Below are positions 48,689 to 58,841 of a stretch of DNA of 61,824 nucleotides, piece after piece. The position numbers were made by a program, and so were the translations under genes. This DNA is from Herbaspirillum sp. ASV7 (GTDB lineage Bacteria > Pseudomonadota > Gammaproteobacteria > Burkholderiales > Burkholderiaceae_D). The notes below the pieces were generated by a model. The model made no database searches. It saw nothing but the letters and a program-made list of their open reading frames with translations, and was not told the origin of the DNA. Each line of letters opens with the position of its first letter. Positions within the stretch are counted from its first letter, which is position 1. The DNA is taken from NCBI RefSeq assembly GCF_016429215.1, contig NZ_JAELUH010000030.1, positions 1-61,824 on the forward strand, given 5' to 3'.

Positions 48689-51310
48689 TCAGGCAGCCAG
48701 CGCCTGCGGTACCTGCAGTGCCAGCGCGGCGCGCCAGTCCGGGTGGACTTCCGGCACACCGCTCCAGACCGCCTGGTGCAGTTCGGACAGCAGGCCCGGC
48801 TCTTCCAGGATGCTGTTCTTCTGCTTGTCGTTGAGGGCGTCGGGCCCGTCCTTCAAGGCGGTGCGCACCAGCTTCTCGCGCAGGTGCCGGGTCAGCTGCG
48901 GCACCTGCGGATGCGCGTGCGCGGTGGCGCAGACCAGGGCATTGAAGGAGGGATCGACCACCGCCTCGACGAAACCGGGCAGCGGCGGGGTTTCGTCGTG
49001 ATGGCGCACGGTCTCGCGCAGCTCGAAGGGCGGCGTGGTCTCTTCCGGGATCTTGAACAGGCCGGCGCGGCGGAAACCGCGACCATAGCTCACCCGCGAG
49101 GACAGCACCGAGATCGGCACCGACACCGCCAGCGAGCCGGCAATGGGGATCAGCCACCAGATGAAGGACGGGTTGAGCCAGTACACCAGCGCGCCCCAGG
49201 CCACGCCCAGCACCGAATGCCAGCCGTGGCGGCGCACTGCCTCGCCCCAGCCGGTTTCATTGTCGGCGCGCGGGGGCGATTTCCAGCCGGCGTTCCAGCC
49301 CAGGAAGGCCCCCAGCACGAAGCGGGTATGGAAGAGCATGCGCACCGGCGCCAGCGCCATCGAGAACAGCAGTTCGATCAGCATGCTCACCAGCAGCGCC
49401 AGCGCGCCGCCAAAGCCGCGCGCGCCCTTCACCGCAAACAGCAGCACCGCCAGCACCTTGGGCAAGAACAGGATGGTGGCGGTGGCCGAGACCAGTGCCA
49501 GGGCTTTCTCCGGGTGCCACTCCGGCCAGATCGGGAAGAGCTGGCGCGGCGAGGTGAAGTAGGTCGGGTCGATCAGGGTATGGGCCGCCAGCAGCACGGT
49601 CGAGAGGATCAGGAACAGCCCCCACAGCGGCGCCGAGACATAGGCCATGACACCGGTGACGAACACCGCGCGATGCACCACGTGCATGCCGCGCGCCAGG
49701 AACAGGCGGAAGTTCATCAGGTTGCCCTGGCACCAGCGGCGGTCGCGGCTCAACTCGTCGAGCAGGTTGGGCGGCATCTCTTCGTAGCTGCCGTCGAGGT
49801 CGTAGGCGATCCACACCGACCAGCCGGCGCGCCGCATCAGCGAGGCTTCGACGAAGTCGTGCGACATGATCGGCCCGGACAGGTTGCCCTTGCCCGGCAA
49901 CGGCGCCAGCGCGCAGTGCTTCATGAAGGGCTGCAGGCGGATGATGGCGTTGTGGCCCCAGAAGTGTGACTCGCCCAGTTGCCAGTAGTGCAGGCCGGCG
50001 GTGAACAGCGGGCCATAGACGCGGGTCGAGAATTGCTGGATGCGGGCATACAGCGTATCGCGGCCGGCCGCGCGCGGCGCGGTCTGGATGATGCCCGCGC
50101 CCGGGTGGGCTTCCATCAGCCGCGTCAGCTTGGTCAGGCATTCGCCGGTCATGACGCTGTCGGCGTCCAGCACCACCATGTAGCGGTAGTCGGCGCCCCA
50201 GCGGCGGCAGAAGTCATCCAGGTTGCCGCTCTTGCGCTTGACGCGGCGACGGCGATGCCGATAGAAGATGCGACCGAAGCCGCCCGTCTCGCGGCACAGC
50301 CGGTTCCACGCTGCGGTTTCTGCCGCGCAGATGTCGGCCTCGCCACTGTCGGAGAGGATGAAAAAGTCGAAATGCGCAATCTGGCCGGTACGTTCCAGCG
50401 ACTCGTAGGTCGCCCGCAAACCCGCGAAGACCCGCGCCACGTCCTCGTTGCAGATGGGCATGACGATGGCCGTGCGCGCCTCGGGCGCGATCTCGTTGTT
50501 GCCGGCCTTCTCGTGCGAGATCAGGTACTTGTCGTCCCCGCGCATCAGCACCAAGAAGCCGGTCATGGCCGTCCAGAAGCCCGCCGACACCCACAGGAAC
50601 AGCAACCCGAACAGGAACAGCACCACCATCTCCAGCGGCTTGGTGCCGTGATACGGCAGCACGTCGCTCATGAAATAGGTGGCCATGGAAGTCTGCAAGA
50701 CCATCAGCACCAGCAGCGTGATGCGGCGGATGTTGCCGGTGTGCTGCCAGTGGCCCTTGGGATCGGGCGCCTCGGACTGGTCCAGGTGGTCTTCGATGTA
50801 GCGCGGCTCGTCATCGACCACCGGGGCCGGCTCGGCCACCTTGGCGCGGCCCTTGCGGGCGCGGCGCCAGCGGCTGGGACGGCGCTCCAGGCGGCGGTTT
50901 TCTTCCTCCACCCAGCGCGAGAAGGGATTCAACTCGCCCCAGGGACGGGGCACCATGGACTTGCGGTTCAGCTCCGGACCGAAGGCGATGTGCGGCTGGC
51001 CGCGCTCCTGGCCGATGGCCGGCGCGCTGCTGGCTGCTTCTGACCGGGATGGCTGGGACGGATACATCAAGCGCAAACGCGCATCGACCGAGGCCTGCGC
51101 AGCGGCCGGCAAGGCGGCGGCGTCACGCCCGGACTGTTCGGCCAGCACACGGTGCAGGTCGGCCACCGGGTCACCGGAGCCAATCGCCCCCGCCCGCGCG
51201 GCCAGGTCCTGGCGTTGCGCGGCCGACAGCGGCAGGCGCGCCAGGTAATCCTCCAGCGCCTGCGAGGCGGCTGAGGTCTGCCTTAGTTGGGGGGTAATAT
51301 GTAGCTCCAC
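48689..51310 (-). CDS. opgH: OpgH: osmoregulated periplasmic glucan glucosyltransferase
   Basis: An 873-residue inner-membrane processive glucosyltransferase that makes the beta-glucan backbone of osmoregulated periplasmic glucans from UDP-glucose. Cytoplasmic catalytic signatures include V-L-D-A-D-S, M-S-H-D-F-V-E-A and R-R-W-C-Q-G-N, between N-terminal (about 200-270) and C-terminal membrane helices. The start is a GTG inside the last 28 nt of opgG. It is the second gene of opgGH. Confidence 0.95.
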   Translation of the reverse strand: MELHITPQLRQTSAASQALEDYLARLPLSAAQRQDLAARAGAIGSGDPVADLHRVLAEQSGRDAAALPAAAQASVDARLRLMYPSQPSRSEAASSAPAIGQERGQPHIAFGPELNRKSMVPRPWGELNPFSRWVEEENRRLERRPSRWRRARKGRAKVAEPAPVVDDEPRYIEDHLDQSEAPDPKGHWQHTGNIRRITLLVLMVLQTSMATYFMSDVLPYHGTKPLEMVVLFLFGLLFLWVSAGFWTAMTGFLVLMRGDDKYLISHEKAGNNEIAPEARTAIVMPICNEDVARVFAGLRATYESLERTGQIAHFDFFILSDSGEADICAAETAAWNRLCRETGGFGRIFYRHRRRRVKRKSGNLDDFCRRWGADYRYMVVLDADSVMTGECLTKLTRLMEAHPGAGIIQTAPRAAGRDTLYARIQQFSTRVYGPLFTAGLHYWQLGESHFWGHNAIIRLQPFMKHCALAPLPGKGNLSGPIMSHDFVEASLMRRAGWSVWIAYDLDGSYEEMPPNLLDELSRDRRWCQGNLMNFRLFLARGMHVVHRAVFVTGVMAYVSAPLWGLFLILSTVLLAAHTLIDPTYFTSPRQLFPIWPEWHPEKALALVSATATILFLPKVLAVLLFAVKGARGFGGALALLVSMLIELLFSMALAPVRMLFHTRFVLGAFLGWNAGWKSPPRADNETGWGEAVRRHGWHSVLGVAWGALVYWLNPSFIWWLIPIAGSLAVSVPISVLSSRVSYGRGFRRAGLFKIPEETTPPFELRETVRHHDETPPLPGFVEAVVDPSFNALVCATAHAHPQVPQLTRHLREKLVRTALKDGPDALNDKQKNSILEEPGLLSELHQAVWSGVPEVHPDWRAALALQVPQALAA

Positions 51311-52908
51311 GTTTCTGACAAGGTTGTGCCGCCATTGGCATTGCGCAGGAACCCGCGCAGCTCGATCGGCTTGTTATCTTCCACCCGGCGCAGCTTGACT
51401 TCCACGCGCCAGCCGCCGGTCATCTCGTTCTTGCGTGTGGTCACGCTGGCCAGCTTGCCATTGGCATCGGCCTCGACCACACCCTCCACCCGCGCATTGG
51501 CGGGCAGCTTCTTGAGATTGCCACCATCGAAATCGATGGCCAGCTGCTGGAAATCATCCTGCTTGCCGTCCTGGCGCGGCCGGTAGCCGTGGCCGTACAG
51601 GGTCTGGGTGACCCAGGCCAGGGGCGGACGCTTTTCATTGTCCTTCTGCCACAGCAGGCGGTACTCGACGTTATACGGCTGGCCCGGCTTGGGCAGCGTA
51701 TTGGGGATCCAGTAGGCGACGATGTTGTCGTTGGTCTCGTCGGGCGTGGGGATCTGCACCAGCTCCACGCGACCCGAGCCCCACTTGCCCTTGGGTTCGA
51801 CCCAGGCACTGGGACGGGTCTGGTAGTTGTAGTCCAGATCCTCGTAGTGCGAGAAATTGCGGTCGCGCTGCATCAGCCCGAAGCCCAGCGGATTGTCGAA
51901 GGAGAACGAAGTCACCAGCAGCCGCTTGGGATTGACCAGCGGACGCCATAGCCATTCTCCGGTACCCGATTGCATGGCCAGGCCGTCGGAATCATGCACT
52001 TCCGGACGGAAGTCGTCGGCCGGACCCGGCTGGTTCTCGCCGAAGAGGAACATGCTCGTCAGCGGGGCAATACCCAGCTTGGTCACGTTGCTGCGCAGGA
52101 AGAGCTGGGCCTTGACGTCCATGACGGTGTCGACGCCGGGCTTGACCACGAAGCGGTAAGCCCCGGTGGCGCGCGGCGAATCCAGCAGCGCATAGACCAC
52201 CAGCTCCTTGGCGTCGGCCGCCGGGCGCTCCAGCCAGAATTCGGTGAAGCGCGGGAATTCCTCGCCCGAATACAGCGCCGTATCGATGGCCAGGCCACGC
52301 GCGGACATGCCATAGCTCTGGCCACGCCCCATGGCGCGGAAGTAGCTGGCTCCCTGGAAGGTCAGCACATCATCCTTGACCTTGGCCGAATTGAGCGGGA
52401 AGCGGATGCGGAACCCCGAAAAGCCGACATTGCGCAAGCTGCGCGGATCGATATTGCGCACCGCGCTGTAGTCGAACAGGGCCGGGTTGAAATGGATCTC
52501 GCGCACGGCATCGCCGACCACTTCATTGATCTTGACCGATTCGGCAAAGCTGGCGCCGGGATGCAGGAAGGACAACTCGAAGGGCAGCTTCTGCGCGCGC
52601 CACCAGGACTTGTCGTCGCGGAAGTAGATCTGGCTGGCCTGCTCATAGCTGAGGTCCTTGAGCGCCTTGGGCAGATCATCGGACGGCTTCTTGTAGGACT
52701 TGCCGGCCAGCGCCTTGGCGCGGGCGGCCACCGTATTGAAATCGAACGCCAGTGCGGCGTGGGGCAAGGCCAGCGCCAGCAGACCCGCCAGGGTCGCCGG
52801 GGCAGCAAGCCGGCGCCACCAGGCCGGTCTTGCGACGCTGCGCGGGGGCCGGAGCCCCTCGCCAGGCCGGGAGATGGTGTGAAGCAGCATTATTGTTTTG
52901 TCTGACAT
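51283..52908 (-). CDS. opgG: OpgG: periplasmic glucan biosynthesis protein
   Basis: A 541-residue periplasmic protein needed to shape and branch osmoregulated periplasmic glucans. The signal region has basic residues then L-A-G-L-L-A-L-A-L-P-H-A-A-L-A. The mature part begins F-D-F-N-T-V-A-A-R-A-K-A-L-A and continues with family segments such as F-L-H-P-G and S-M-F-L-F-G-E-N. The ATG at 52908 gives a long n-region; an ATG at 52890 is an alternative. The open frame continues far upstream through non-coding and antisense DNA, which is an artefact of GC bias. It overlaps opgH by 28 nt. Confidence 0.94.
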   Translation of the reverse strand: MSDKTIMLLHTISRPGEGLRPPRSVARPAWWRRLAAPATLAGLLALALPHAALAFDFNTVAARAKALAGKSYKKPSDDLPKALKDLSYEQASQIYFRDDKSWWRAQKLPFELSFLHPGASFAESVKINEVVGDAVREIHFNPALFDYSAVRNIDPRSLRNVGFSGFRIRFPLNSAKVKDDVLTFQGASYFRAMGRGQSYGMSARGLAIDTALYSGEEFPRFTEFWLERPAADAKELVVYALLDSPRATGAYRFVVKPGVDTVMDVKAQLFLRSNVTKLGIAPLTSMFLFGENQPGPADDFRPEVHDSDGLAMQSGTGEWLWRPLVNPKRLLVTSFSFDNPLGFGLMQRDRNFSHYEDLDYNYQTRPSAWVEPKGKWGSGRVELVQIPTPDETNDNIVAYWIPNTLPKPGQPYNVEYRLLWQKDNEKRPPLAWVTQTLYGHGYRPRQDGKQDDFQQLAIDFDGGNLKKLPANARVEGVVEADANGKLASVTTRKNEMTGGWRVEVKLRRVEDNKPIELRGFLRNANGGTTLSETWSYILPPN

Positions 52909-53280
52909 GCAATTTTCTGGTTGATGGCTTTGCGCTGGCGCAAAAGCTGCGGCGCCAACCGCTGAAGCTGGCGCTAGTTTACCCAAATGTTGCAGGGATT
53001 GTTCGTGTGGATGAGGCAGATCTGGCATTAAAATGCGGCAAAATGCGGCACATGCGGAATTAACCAACGGCAACATGACGATGCAAGCGTCGAGCGCAGG
53101 CCCTGCCCGGCTCCCCGCGTTTCCCCTATAAGGGCAGGCGCGGACGCAGAAAGTTCCGTGCCGCAGCATGACTGCTGTAACATATTGGCCCCGACCCGTC
53201 GGCCGCAACTCTGCCGCAAATCCGCCGCAGCCCCTTGCCGGGCGCGCCCGTCCACCCAGTCCAGCCAGGATCCAGCCCGC
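52909..53280. other. Divergent intergenic region between opgG and folA
   Basis: 372 bp without a gene. It contains two adjacent copies of aaatgcggca (53031-53050) and a partial third. Promoters for opgGH (minus) and folA (plus) should be here, but no confident -35/-10 pair was found. Confidence 0.5.
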
Positions 53281-53775
53281 ATGACCACTTCTTCCGGCCA
53301 GCTCACCATCGTCGTCGCCACCGACCTCAACAACGGCATCGGCATCAACAACACCCTGCCCTGGCACCTGCCGGAAGACCTGGCGCACTTCAAGCGCACC
53401 ACCTCGGGACACGCCATCCTGATGGGCCGCAAGACCTTCGAATCGATCGGCCGGCCGCTGCCCAACCGCCGCAACATCGTCATCACCCGCAATGCCAGCT
53501 GGCAACACGAGGGCGTGGAGACGGCCGGCTCCCTGCAGCAAGCCGCCGCCCTGGCCGGCGCCGCGCCGGCCTTCATCATCGGCGGCGCACAAGTCTATGC
53601 CGATGCCCTGCCGCTGGTGGACCGGCTCATCATTACCCGCATCGACCAGCGTTTCGACTGCGATGCTTTCTTCCCGACGCTCGACAGCAGCATCTGGCAA
53701 GAGACCGCGCGCGAGTCGCACCACTCTGAAAAAGCGGGATTGGACTACGCTTTTGTGACATACCAAAGACGTTGA
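53281..53775 (+). CDS. folA: Dihydrofolate reductase
   Basis: A 164-residue enzyme that reduces dihydrofolate to tetrahydrofolate with NADPH; the target of trimethoprim. Family segments are N-N-G-I-G-I-N-N-T-L-P-W-H-L-P-E-D-L, with the substrate-binding acid at D33, then M-G-R-K-T-F-E-S-I-G-R-P-L-P-N-R and I-I-G-G-A-Q-V-Y. The frame is open upstream, but conservation starts only after the ATG at 53281. Confidence 0.96.
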   Translation: MTTSSGQLTIVVATDLNNGIGINNTLPWHLPEDLAHFKRTTSGHAILMGRKTFESIGRPLPNRRNIVITRNASWQHEGVETAGSLQQAAALAGAAPAFIIGGAQVYADALPLVDRLIITRIDQRFDCDAFFPTLDSSIWQETARESHHSEKAGLDYAFVTYQRR

Positions 53776-53976
53776 AAGCACGACGGCGGGAGGCTGTTGT
53801 TTTTTCCCGTTTTTGCTTAAACTGCGCAGCTCTTTATCACACATTGCGCGCATATCTGCGACAATCCCGCTTTCATTTTTCCGGCGCGCAAGCCTGCCAG
53901 CCCAGGCGCTTTTCCTTTTCACCCTGCGCGCGCGACGCCTATCCGGCGCTGTAGCCCGCAAAGCCTGGAGAATTCC

Positions 53977-56229
53977 ATGAAATTCCGATTCCCCATCGTC
54001 ATCATCGACGAAGACTTCCGCTCCGAAAACACGTCCGGCCTGGGCATCCGCGCCCTGGCCGACGCCATCCAGGAAGAAGGCATGGAAGTGCTGGGTGTGA
54101 CCAGCTACGGCGACCTGGCCCAGTTCGCCCAGCAGCAATCGCGCGCCTCGGCCTTCATCCTGTCCATCGACGACGAGGAAATGGGCGCCGGCTCGGACGA
54201 GGAAACCGATTTTGCCCTCAAGGCCCTGCGCGCCTTCGTCAGCGAGATCCGCCACAAGAACGCCGACATCCCCATCTACCTCTACGGTGAAACCCGCACC
54301 TCGCGCCACATCCCCAACGATGTGCTGCGCGAGCTGCACGGCTTCATCCACATGTTCGAGGACACCCCGGAATTCGTGGCCCGCCACATCATCCGCGAAG
54401 CCAAGTCCTACCTCGACGGCCTGGCGCCGCCCTTCTTCCGCGCCCTGGTGGAATACGCCAACGATGGCTCCTACTCCTGGCACTGCCCCGGCCACTCGGG
54501 TGGCGTGGCTTTCCTGAAGTCGCCGGTGGGCCAGATGTTCCACCAGTTCTTCGGCGAGAACATGCTGCGCGCCGACGTCTGCAACGCCGTGGAAGAGCTG
54601 GGCCAGCTGCTGGACCACACCGGCCCGGTGGCCAATTCGGAACGCAATGCCGCGCGCATCTTCAACGCCGACCACTGCTACTTCGTCACCAACGGTACCT
54701 CGACCTCCAACAAGATGGTCTGGCACTCCACCGTGGCGCCGGGCGACATCGTGGTGGTGGACCGCAACTGCCACAAGTCCATCCTGCACTCGATCATCAT
54801 GACCGGCGCGATCCCCGTGTTCCTGATGCCCACCCGCAACCACCTGGGCATCATCGGCCCGATCCCGCTGGAAGAGTTCACGCTGGAAAGCATCCAGAAA
54901 AAGATCGAAGCCAACCCCTTCGCCCGCGAAGCCAAGAACAAGAAGCCGCGCATCCTGACCATCACGCAATCGACCTACGACGGCGTGGTCTACAACGTCG
55001 AAACCCTGCGCGAGATGCTCGACGGTGAAATCGACACCCTGCACTTCGATGAAGCCTGGCTGCCGCACGCCACCTTCCACGACTTCTACAAGAACATGCA
55101 CGCCATCGGCAAGGACCGTCCGCGCGCCAAGAAGTCGATGATCTTCGCCACCCAGTCGACCCACAAGCTGCTGGCCGGCCTGTCGCAGGCCTCGCAGGTG
55201 CTGGTGCGCGAATCGGAAACCGTGCAACTGGACGAGGACGCCTTCAACGAAGCCTTCCTGATGCACACCTCGACCTCGCCGCAATACTCGATCATTGCCT
55301 CCTGCGACGTTGCCGCAGCGATGATGGAAGCCCCCGGCGGCACCGCCCTGGTGGAAGAAAGCATCCTGGAAGCGCTGGACTTCCGTCGCGCCATGAAGAA
55401 GATCGACCAGGAATTCGACAATGACTGGTGGTTCCAGGTCTGGGGCCCGGACAAGTTCGCCGACGACGGCATCGGCGAGCGCGAAGACTGGGTCATCAAG
55501 GCAGAAGATACCTGGCACGGTTTCGGCAACCTGGCACCGGGCTTCAACATGCTCGACCCGATCAAGGCCACCATCGTCAACCCGGGCCTGGCACTCAACG
55601 GCCAGTTCGGCGAGACCGGCATCCCGGCCTCGATCGTGACCAAGTACCTGGCCGAACACGGTGTGATCGTGGAGAAGTGCGGCCTGTACTCCTTCTTCAT
55701 CATGTTTACCATCGGCATCACCAAGGGCCGCTGGAACACGCTGGTGACGGCGCTGCAGCAGTTCAAGGACGACTACGACAAGAACCAGCCGATCTGGCGC
55801 ATCCTGCCCGAGTTCGCCCAGCGCAACCCGCGCTACGAGCGCCTGGGCCTGCGCGACCTGTGCCAGCAGATCCACGAAACCTACCGCGCCTACGACGTGG
55901 CCCGCCTGACCACCGAGATGTATCTCTCGGACATGCAGCCGGCCATGAAGCCCTCGGACGCCTTCTCCAAGATGGCCCACCGCGAGATCGAGCGCGTCCC
56001 CCTGGACGAACTCGAAGGCCGCGTCACCTCGATCCTGCTGACCCCCTATCCGCCGGGCATCCCGCTGCTGATCCCGGGCGAGATCTTCAACAAGACCATC
56101 GTTGACTACCTCAAGTTCGCGCGCGATTTCAACGAGAAATTCCCCGGCTTCGAAACCGACGTGCATGGCCTGGTCAAGCGCGAAGTCAACGGCCGCCGCG
56201 ATTACTTCGTGGATTGCGTCAAGCAGTAA
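53977..56229 (+). CDS. Orn/Lys/Arg decarboxylase (PLP, inducible type)
   Basis: A 750-residue PLP enzyme with the three-part layout of acid-inducible decarboxylases: an N-terminal wing (residues 1-130, receiver-like), the fold-I core with W-H-C-P-G-H-S-G-G and the PLP-lysine in S-T-H-K-L-L-A-G-L-S-Q, and a C-terminal domain from about 600. It decarboxylates arginine, lysine or ornithine to the matching polyamine or diamine. The length matches the AdiA/LdcC class, and betaproteobacterial relatives are usually annotated as arginine or lysine decarboxylase. Specificity cannot be fixed from motifs. A terminator follows the stop. Confidence 0.9.
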   Translation: MKFRFPIVIIDEDFRSENTSGLGIRALADAIQEEGMEVLGVTSYGDLAQFAQQQSRASAFILSIDDEEMGAGSDEETDFALKALRAFVSEIRHKNADIPIYLYGETRTSRHIPNDVLRELHGFIHMFEDTPEFVARHIIREAKSYLDGLAPPFFRALVEYANDGSYSWHCPGHSGGVAFLKSPVGQMFHQFFGENMLRADVCNAVEELGQLLDHTGPVANSERNAARIFNADHCYFVTNGTSTSNKMVWHSTVAPGDIVVVDRNCHKSILHSIIMTGAIPVFLMPTRNHLGIIGPIPLEEFTLESIQKKIEANPFAREAKNKKPRILTITQSTYDGVVYNVETLREMLDGEIDTLHFDEAWLPHATFHDFYKNMHAIGKDRPRAKKSMIFATQSTHKLLAGLSQASQVLVRESETVQLDEDAFNEAFLMHTSTSPQYSIIASCDVAAAMMEAPGGTALVEESILEALDFRRAMKKIDQEFDNDWWFQVWGPDKFADDGIGEREDWVIKAEDTWHGFGNLAPGFNMLDPIKATIVNPGLALNGQFGETGIPASIVTKYLAEHGVIVEKCGLYSFFIMFTIGITKGRWNTLVTALQQFKDDYDKNQPIWRILPEFAQRNPRYERLGLRDLCQQIHETYRAYDVARLTTEMYLSDMQPAMKPSDAFSKMAHREIERVPLDELEGRVTSILLTPYPPGIPLLIPGEIFNKTIVDYLKFARDFNEKFPGFETDVHGLVKREVNGRRDYFVDCVKQ

Positions 56230-56272
56230 GCGACAACGCCCCGACCCACGCCAGCTCCAGGCAGGACGAGCC

Positions 56273-56306
56273 AGCCGATACCCGCAAGGGTGTCGGCTTT
56301 TTTTTC
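56273..56306 (+). terminator. Rho-independent terminator after the decarboxylase gene
   Basis: agccgataccc and gggtgtcggct form an 11-bp stem (one G-T pair) with a gcaa loop, followed by eight T. It argues against the long upstream open frame of the next gene being translated. Confidence 0.93.
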
Positions 56307-56327
56307 AATCATTGCGAGCGAATCCAA

Positions 56328-58322
56328 TTGACCAAGCCCCTGTTGCTGCCCATCCTGACCGCGCTGACGCTGCTGCATGGCCTGCCTGTGCAGGCCGCCC
56401 CACCGGGGCAGGAGGATCTGCCGCCCGTGCGTGCCTTTGCCGGACAGCCGCGCGCGCAGATGTTCGTGCTCTCGCCCGACGGCAGCACACTGGCCTACCT
56501 GCTCAACAAGGACGGCAGCAGCTACCTCAGTACACTGGTGCTAGGCGAGCTGCAGCCCACCGTCCTGCTCTCCACCGACAACCAGAAATACCGTTTCCAG
56601 AGCCTGCGCTGGGCCGGAAACCAGCGACTGCTGGCCGGCGCGCGCTATCCTGACTACCGCTATGGCGTGGCCACCCATGAGAGCCGGCTCATCGCCATCG
56701 ACGCCAATGGCGACCATCTCAACGGCAACCTGCTGGATTCGGCCTTCCGCTTCCAGCGTCCGCGCAATGTGCCGCAGTTCCAGGATCGTATCCTGGGCAA
56801 GTCCGCCGCCGGCCCTGACAGCGTATTGCTGGCGCTGGACATGGAACGCGCCGGCCAGCCCGACGTCTACAGCCTGGATGTGAAGACCGCACAGTTGACC
56901 CGGGTCGCCAGCAACATGAGCGCCATCCGCCAATGGATGGCCGACCGCAACGGCGAGGTCAGGCTGGGCTATGGCTGGCGCGAGAAGGAAATGCAGATGA
57001 TCGTGCGCGCCCCCGGTGACAAGACCTGGAAGACGCTCAGCACCTGGGTGGCCGACGACTACGCGCAAGTGGCCGCACGCGCCATCACGCCCCTGGGATT
57101 CGACGCCGATGGCCGCTACCTGTACGCCTACGCCGATCACCAGGGCCGCCAGGCACTGTTTCGCATCGATACCGCCGATCCCGCGTTTGCCCGCACGCTG
57201 GTCCACGACGACCCGCAATTCGACCTGACGGGCCAACTGATCTGGTCCGACTGGCAGAAGCAATACGTCGGCATCCGCTATGCCGGCCAGTACGGCAAGC
57301 GCGTCTACTGGAACGAGCCCGCCCGGGCCCTGCAAGAAGAAATCGATCGCGCCCTGCCCGGCCAGACCAATACCATCTTCAGCAGCAGCGAGGATGGACT
57401 GAGCCTGCTGATCGCCGCCACCGCCCCCAACGCACCCAGCACGATCTACTGGCTGGAACGCAAGAGCGGCAAGATGCGCAAGATCATCGACACCCGCCCG
57501 GCGCTGGCCGAGCAGCAGATGCCCATGCCCCGCCCGGTGTCCATCACCAGCCGCGACGGCACCGTCCTGCATGGCTATATCACCGCCCCTTGGCACCGTG
57601 CCGGACGCAGTGGCCCGACACCCCTGATCGTGTTCCCGCACGGCGGGCCGATCAGCCGCGACAGCGGGCAGTTCGATGTGTATGCGCAGTTCTTCGCCAG
57701 CCGCGGCTGGGCGGTGTTGCAAGTCAATTTCCGTGGTTCGTCCGGGTACGGCGCCGAATTCGAGCAAGCCGGCTTCCAGCGCTGGGGCATGGAGATGCAG
57801 GACGATCTGACCGACAGCGTGCGCTGGAGTATCGAACAGGGCATCGCCGACCCGCGCAAGATCTGCATCGTCGGCGGATCCTATGGCGGCTATGCCGCGC
57901 TCATGGGCATCATCAAGACGCCCGAGCTGTATCGCTGCGCGGTTAGCCTCAATGGCGTGACCGACCTGCGCGATCTGCTGGCCAACGCCCAGCGTTTCGA
58001 CGGTTACGAGATCGGTGCAGAACGCATCATCGGCCGCTGGTGGGGAGACCGCGAACGCCTTCGACAGACCTCGCCGATCAACCACGCCGCCGCCATCCGC
58101 ACGCCACTGCTGCTCATCCACGGCAAGCAGGACCGAACGGTACTGGTGGACCAGTCACGCGACATGGCCGACGCGCTCAAGGCAGCAGGCAAGCGCGACT
58201 ATCGCTACATCGAGCTGCCACTGGGCGACCACCAATTATCGCGGGAAGAAGACCGCATCGAAGTCTTCACCGAGATGGAGCGCTTCCTGCACCGCTGCCT
58301 GGATCAGAGCGAGCCGAACTAG
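56328..58322 (+). CDS. S9-family (prolyl oligopeptidase-like) secreted peptidase
   Basis: A 664-residue serine peptidase with an N-terminal signal peptide, a beta-propeller region (about 60-390) and a C-terminal alpha/beta-hydrolase domain. The nucleophile elbow is G-G-S-Y-G-G-Y; the Asp is in I-H-G-K-Q-D-R-T-V-L-V and the His in G-D-H-Q-L-S. The preferred start is the TTG at 56328, which begins M-T-K-P-L-L-L-P-I-L and the signal sequence; earlier starts lie before the terminator at 56273. It probably acts as a periplasmic acylaminoacyl- or dipeptidyl-peptidase. Confidence 0.88.
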   Translation: MTKPLLLPILTALTLLHGLPVQAAPPGQEDLPPVRAFAGQPRAQMFVLSPDGSTLAYLLNKDGSSYLSTLVLGELQPTVLLSTDNQKYRFQSLRWAGNQRLLAGARYPDYRYGVATHESRLIAIDANGDHLNGNLLDSAFRFQRPRNVPQFQDRILGKSAAGPDSVLLALDMERAGQPDVYSLDVKTAQLTRVASNMSAIRQWMADRNGEVRLGYGWREKEMQMIVRAPGDKTWKTLSTWVADDYAQVAARAITPLGFDADGRYLYAYADHQGRQALFRIDTADPAFARTLVHDDPQFDLTGQLIWSDWQKQYVGIRYAGQYGKRVYWNEPARALQEEIDRALPGQTNTIFSSSEDGLSLLIAATAPNAPSTIYWLERKSGKMRKIIDTRPALAEQQMPMPRPVSITSRDGTVLHGYITAPWHRAGRSGPTPLIVFPHGGPISRDSGQFDVYAQFFASRGWAVLQVNFRGSSGYGAEFEQAGFQRWGMEMQDDLTDSVRWSIEQGIADPRKICIVGGSYGGYAALMGIIKTPELYRCAVSLNGVTDLRDLLANAQRFDGYEIGAERIIGRWWGDRERLRQTSPINHAAAIRTPLLLIHGKQDRTVLVDQSRDMADALKAAGKRDYRYIELPLGDHQLSREEDRIEVFTEMERFLHRCLDQSEPN

Positions 58323-58352
58323 AAGCGCACCACCAGCGGGCCGCCTGAGCAC

Positions 58353-58841
58353 TCAGGCGGCCGTCTTCCAGAAGTCCACGATCAGCACGACCCGCTCGGA
58401 CTCGCCCTGATTGCCGGCGCTATGCAGATTGCGATCGTCGAATACGGCGACCTTGCCATCCTGTGCCACGTGCCGCTCACCCAGAACCTCCAGCCAGGCC
58501 TCGGGCGGGCAGATCAACCCCAGGTGCGACCGCCACACGCCATCCACCGCACCGACGTGCGGCACGATCACGCAGCCTGGACGCAAGATCGAGAAACCCG
58601 CCAACAACACACCTGGAATCTGCAGCACCAGCTCCCGGGTCCTTGGGCAGAGCGACTCTCCTGGCATCCTGTGATCCGGGTAGTGAATGCCCAGGACATC
58701 CCACAAGCCGTTATGCAAATACGTCTCCGGCCACTCGGTCACCATGTTGGCCGCCGCGAGATATTCGTCGCGGATGATCTGCCAGTTGTCTTCCAGCAGT
58801 TTCAGGTGGGGATGGGTGTCCGAGTATTGGAATGCGGTCAT
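58353..58841 (-). CDS. Aspartyl/asparaginyl beta-hydroxylase-like 2OG oxygenase
   Basis: A 162-residue 2OG-Fe(II) enzyme of the Asp/Asn beta-hydroxylase family (cupin-like). The iron His residues are in V-P-H-V-G-A and D-R-N-L-H-S-A-G-N-Q, and the 2-oxoglutarate-binding Arg in S-E-R-V-V-L-I-V-D. The frame is open to 59036, but the ATG at 58841 begins the conserved part. It lies at the edge of the AT-rich toxin-immunity region, and relatives are often found in natural-product or small-peptide clusters. Substrate unknown. Confidence 0.82.
   Translation of the reverse strand: MTAFQYSDTHPHLKLLEDNWQIIRDEYLAAANMVTEWPETYLHNGLWDVLGIHYPDHRMPGESLCPRTRELVLQIPGVLLAGFSILRPGCVIVPHVGAVDGVWRSHLGLICPPEAWLEVLGERHVAQDGKVAVFDDRNLHSAGNQGESERVVLIVDFWKTAA

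Noticed and set aside
52909-56166. Minus-strand open frame running over 1000 codons upstream of opgG and antisense to folA and the decarboxylase
   Set aside because: The opgG signal peptide and domain begin at 52908. The rest is antisense to conserved genes and reflects lack of stop codons in GC-rich DNA.
56214-56327. Earlier ATG start for the S9 peptidase
   Set aside because: It overlaps the decarboxylase end and crosses a strong terminator; the signal peptide begins at the TTG at 56328.
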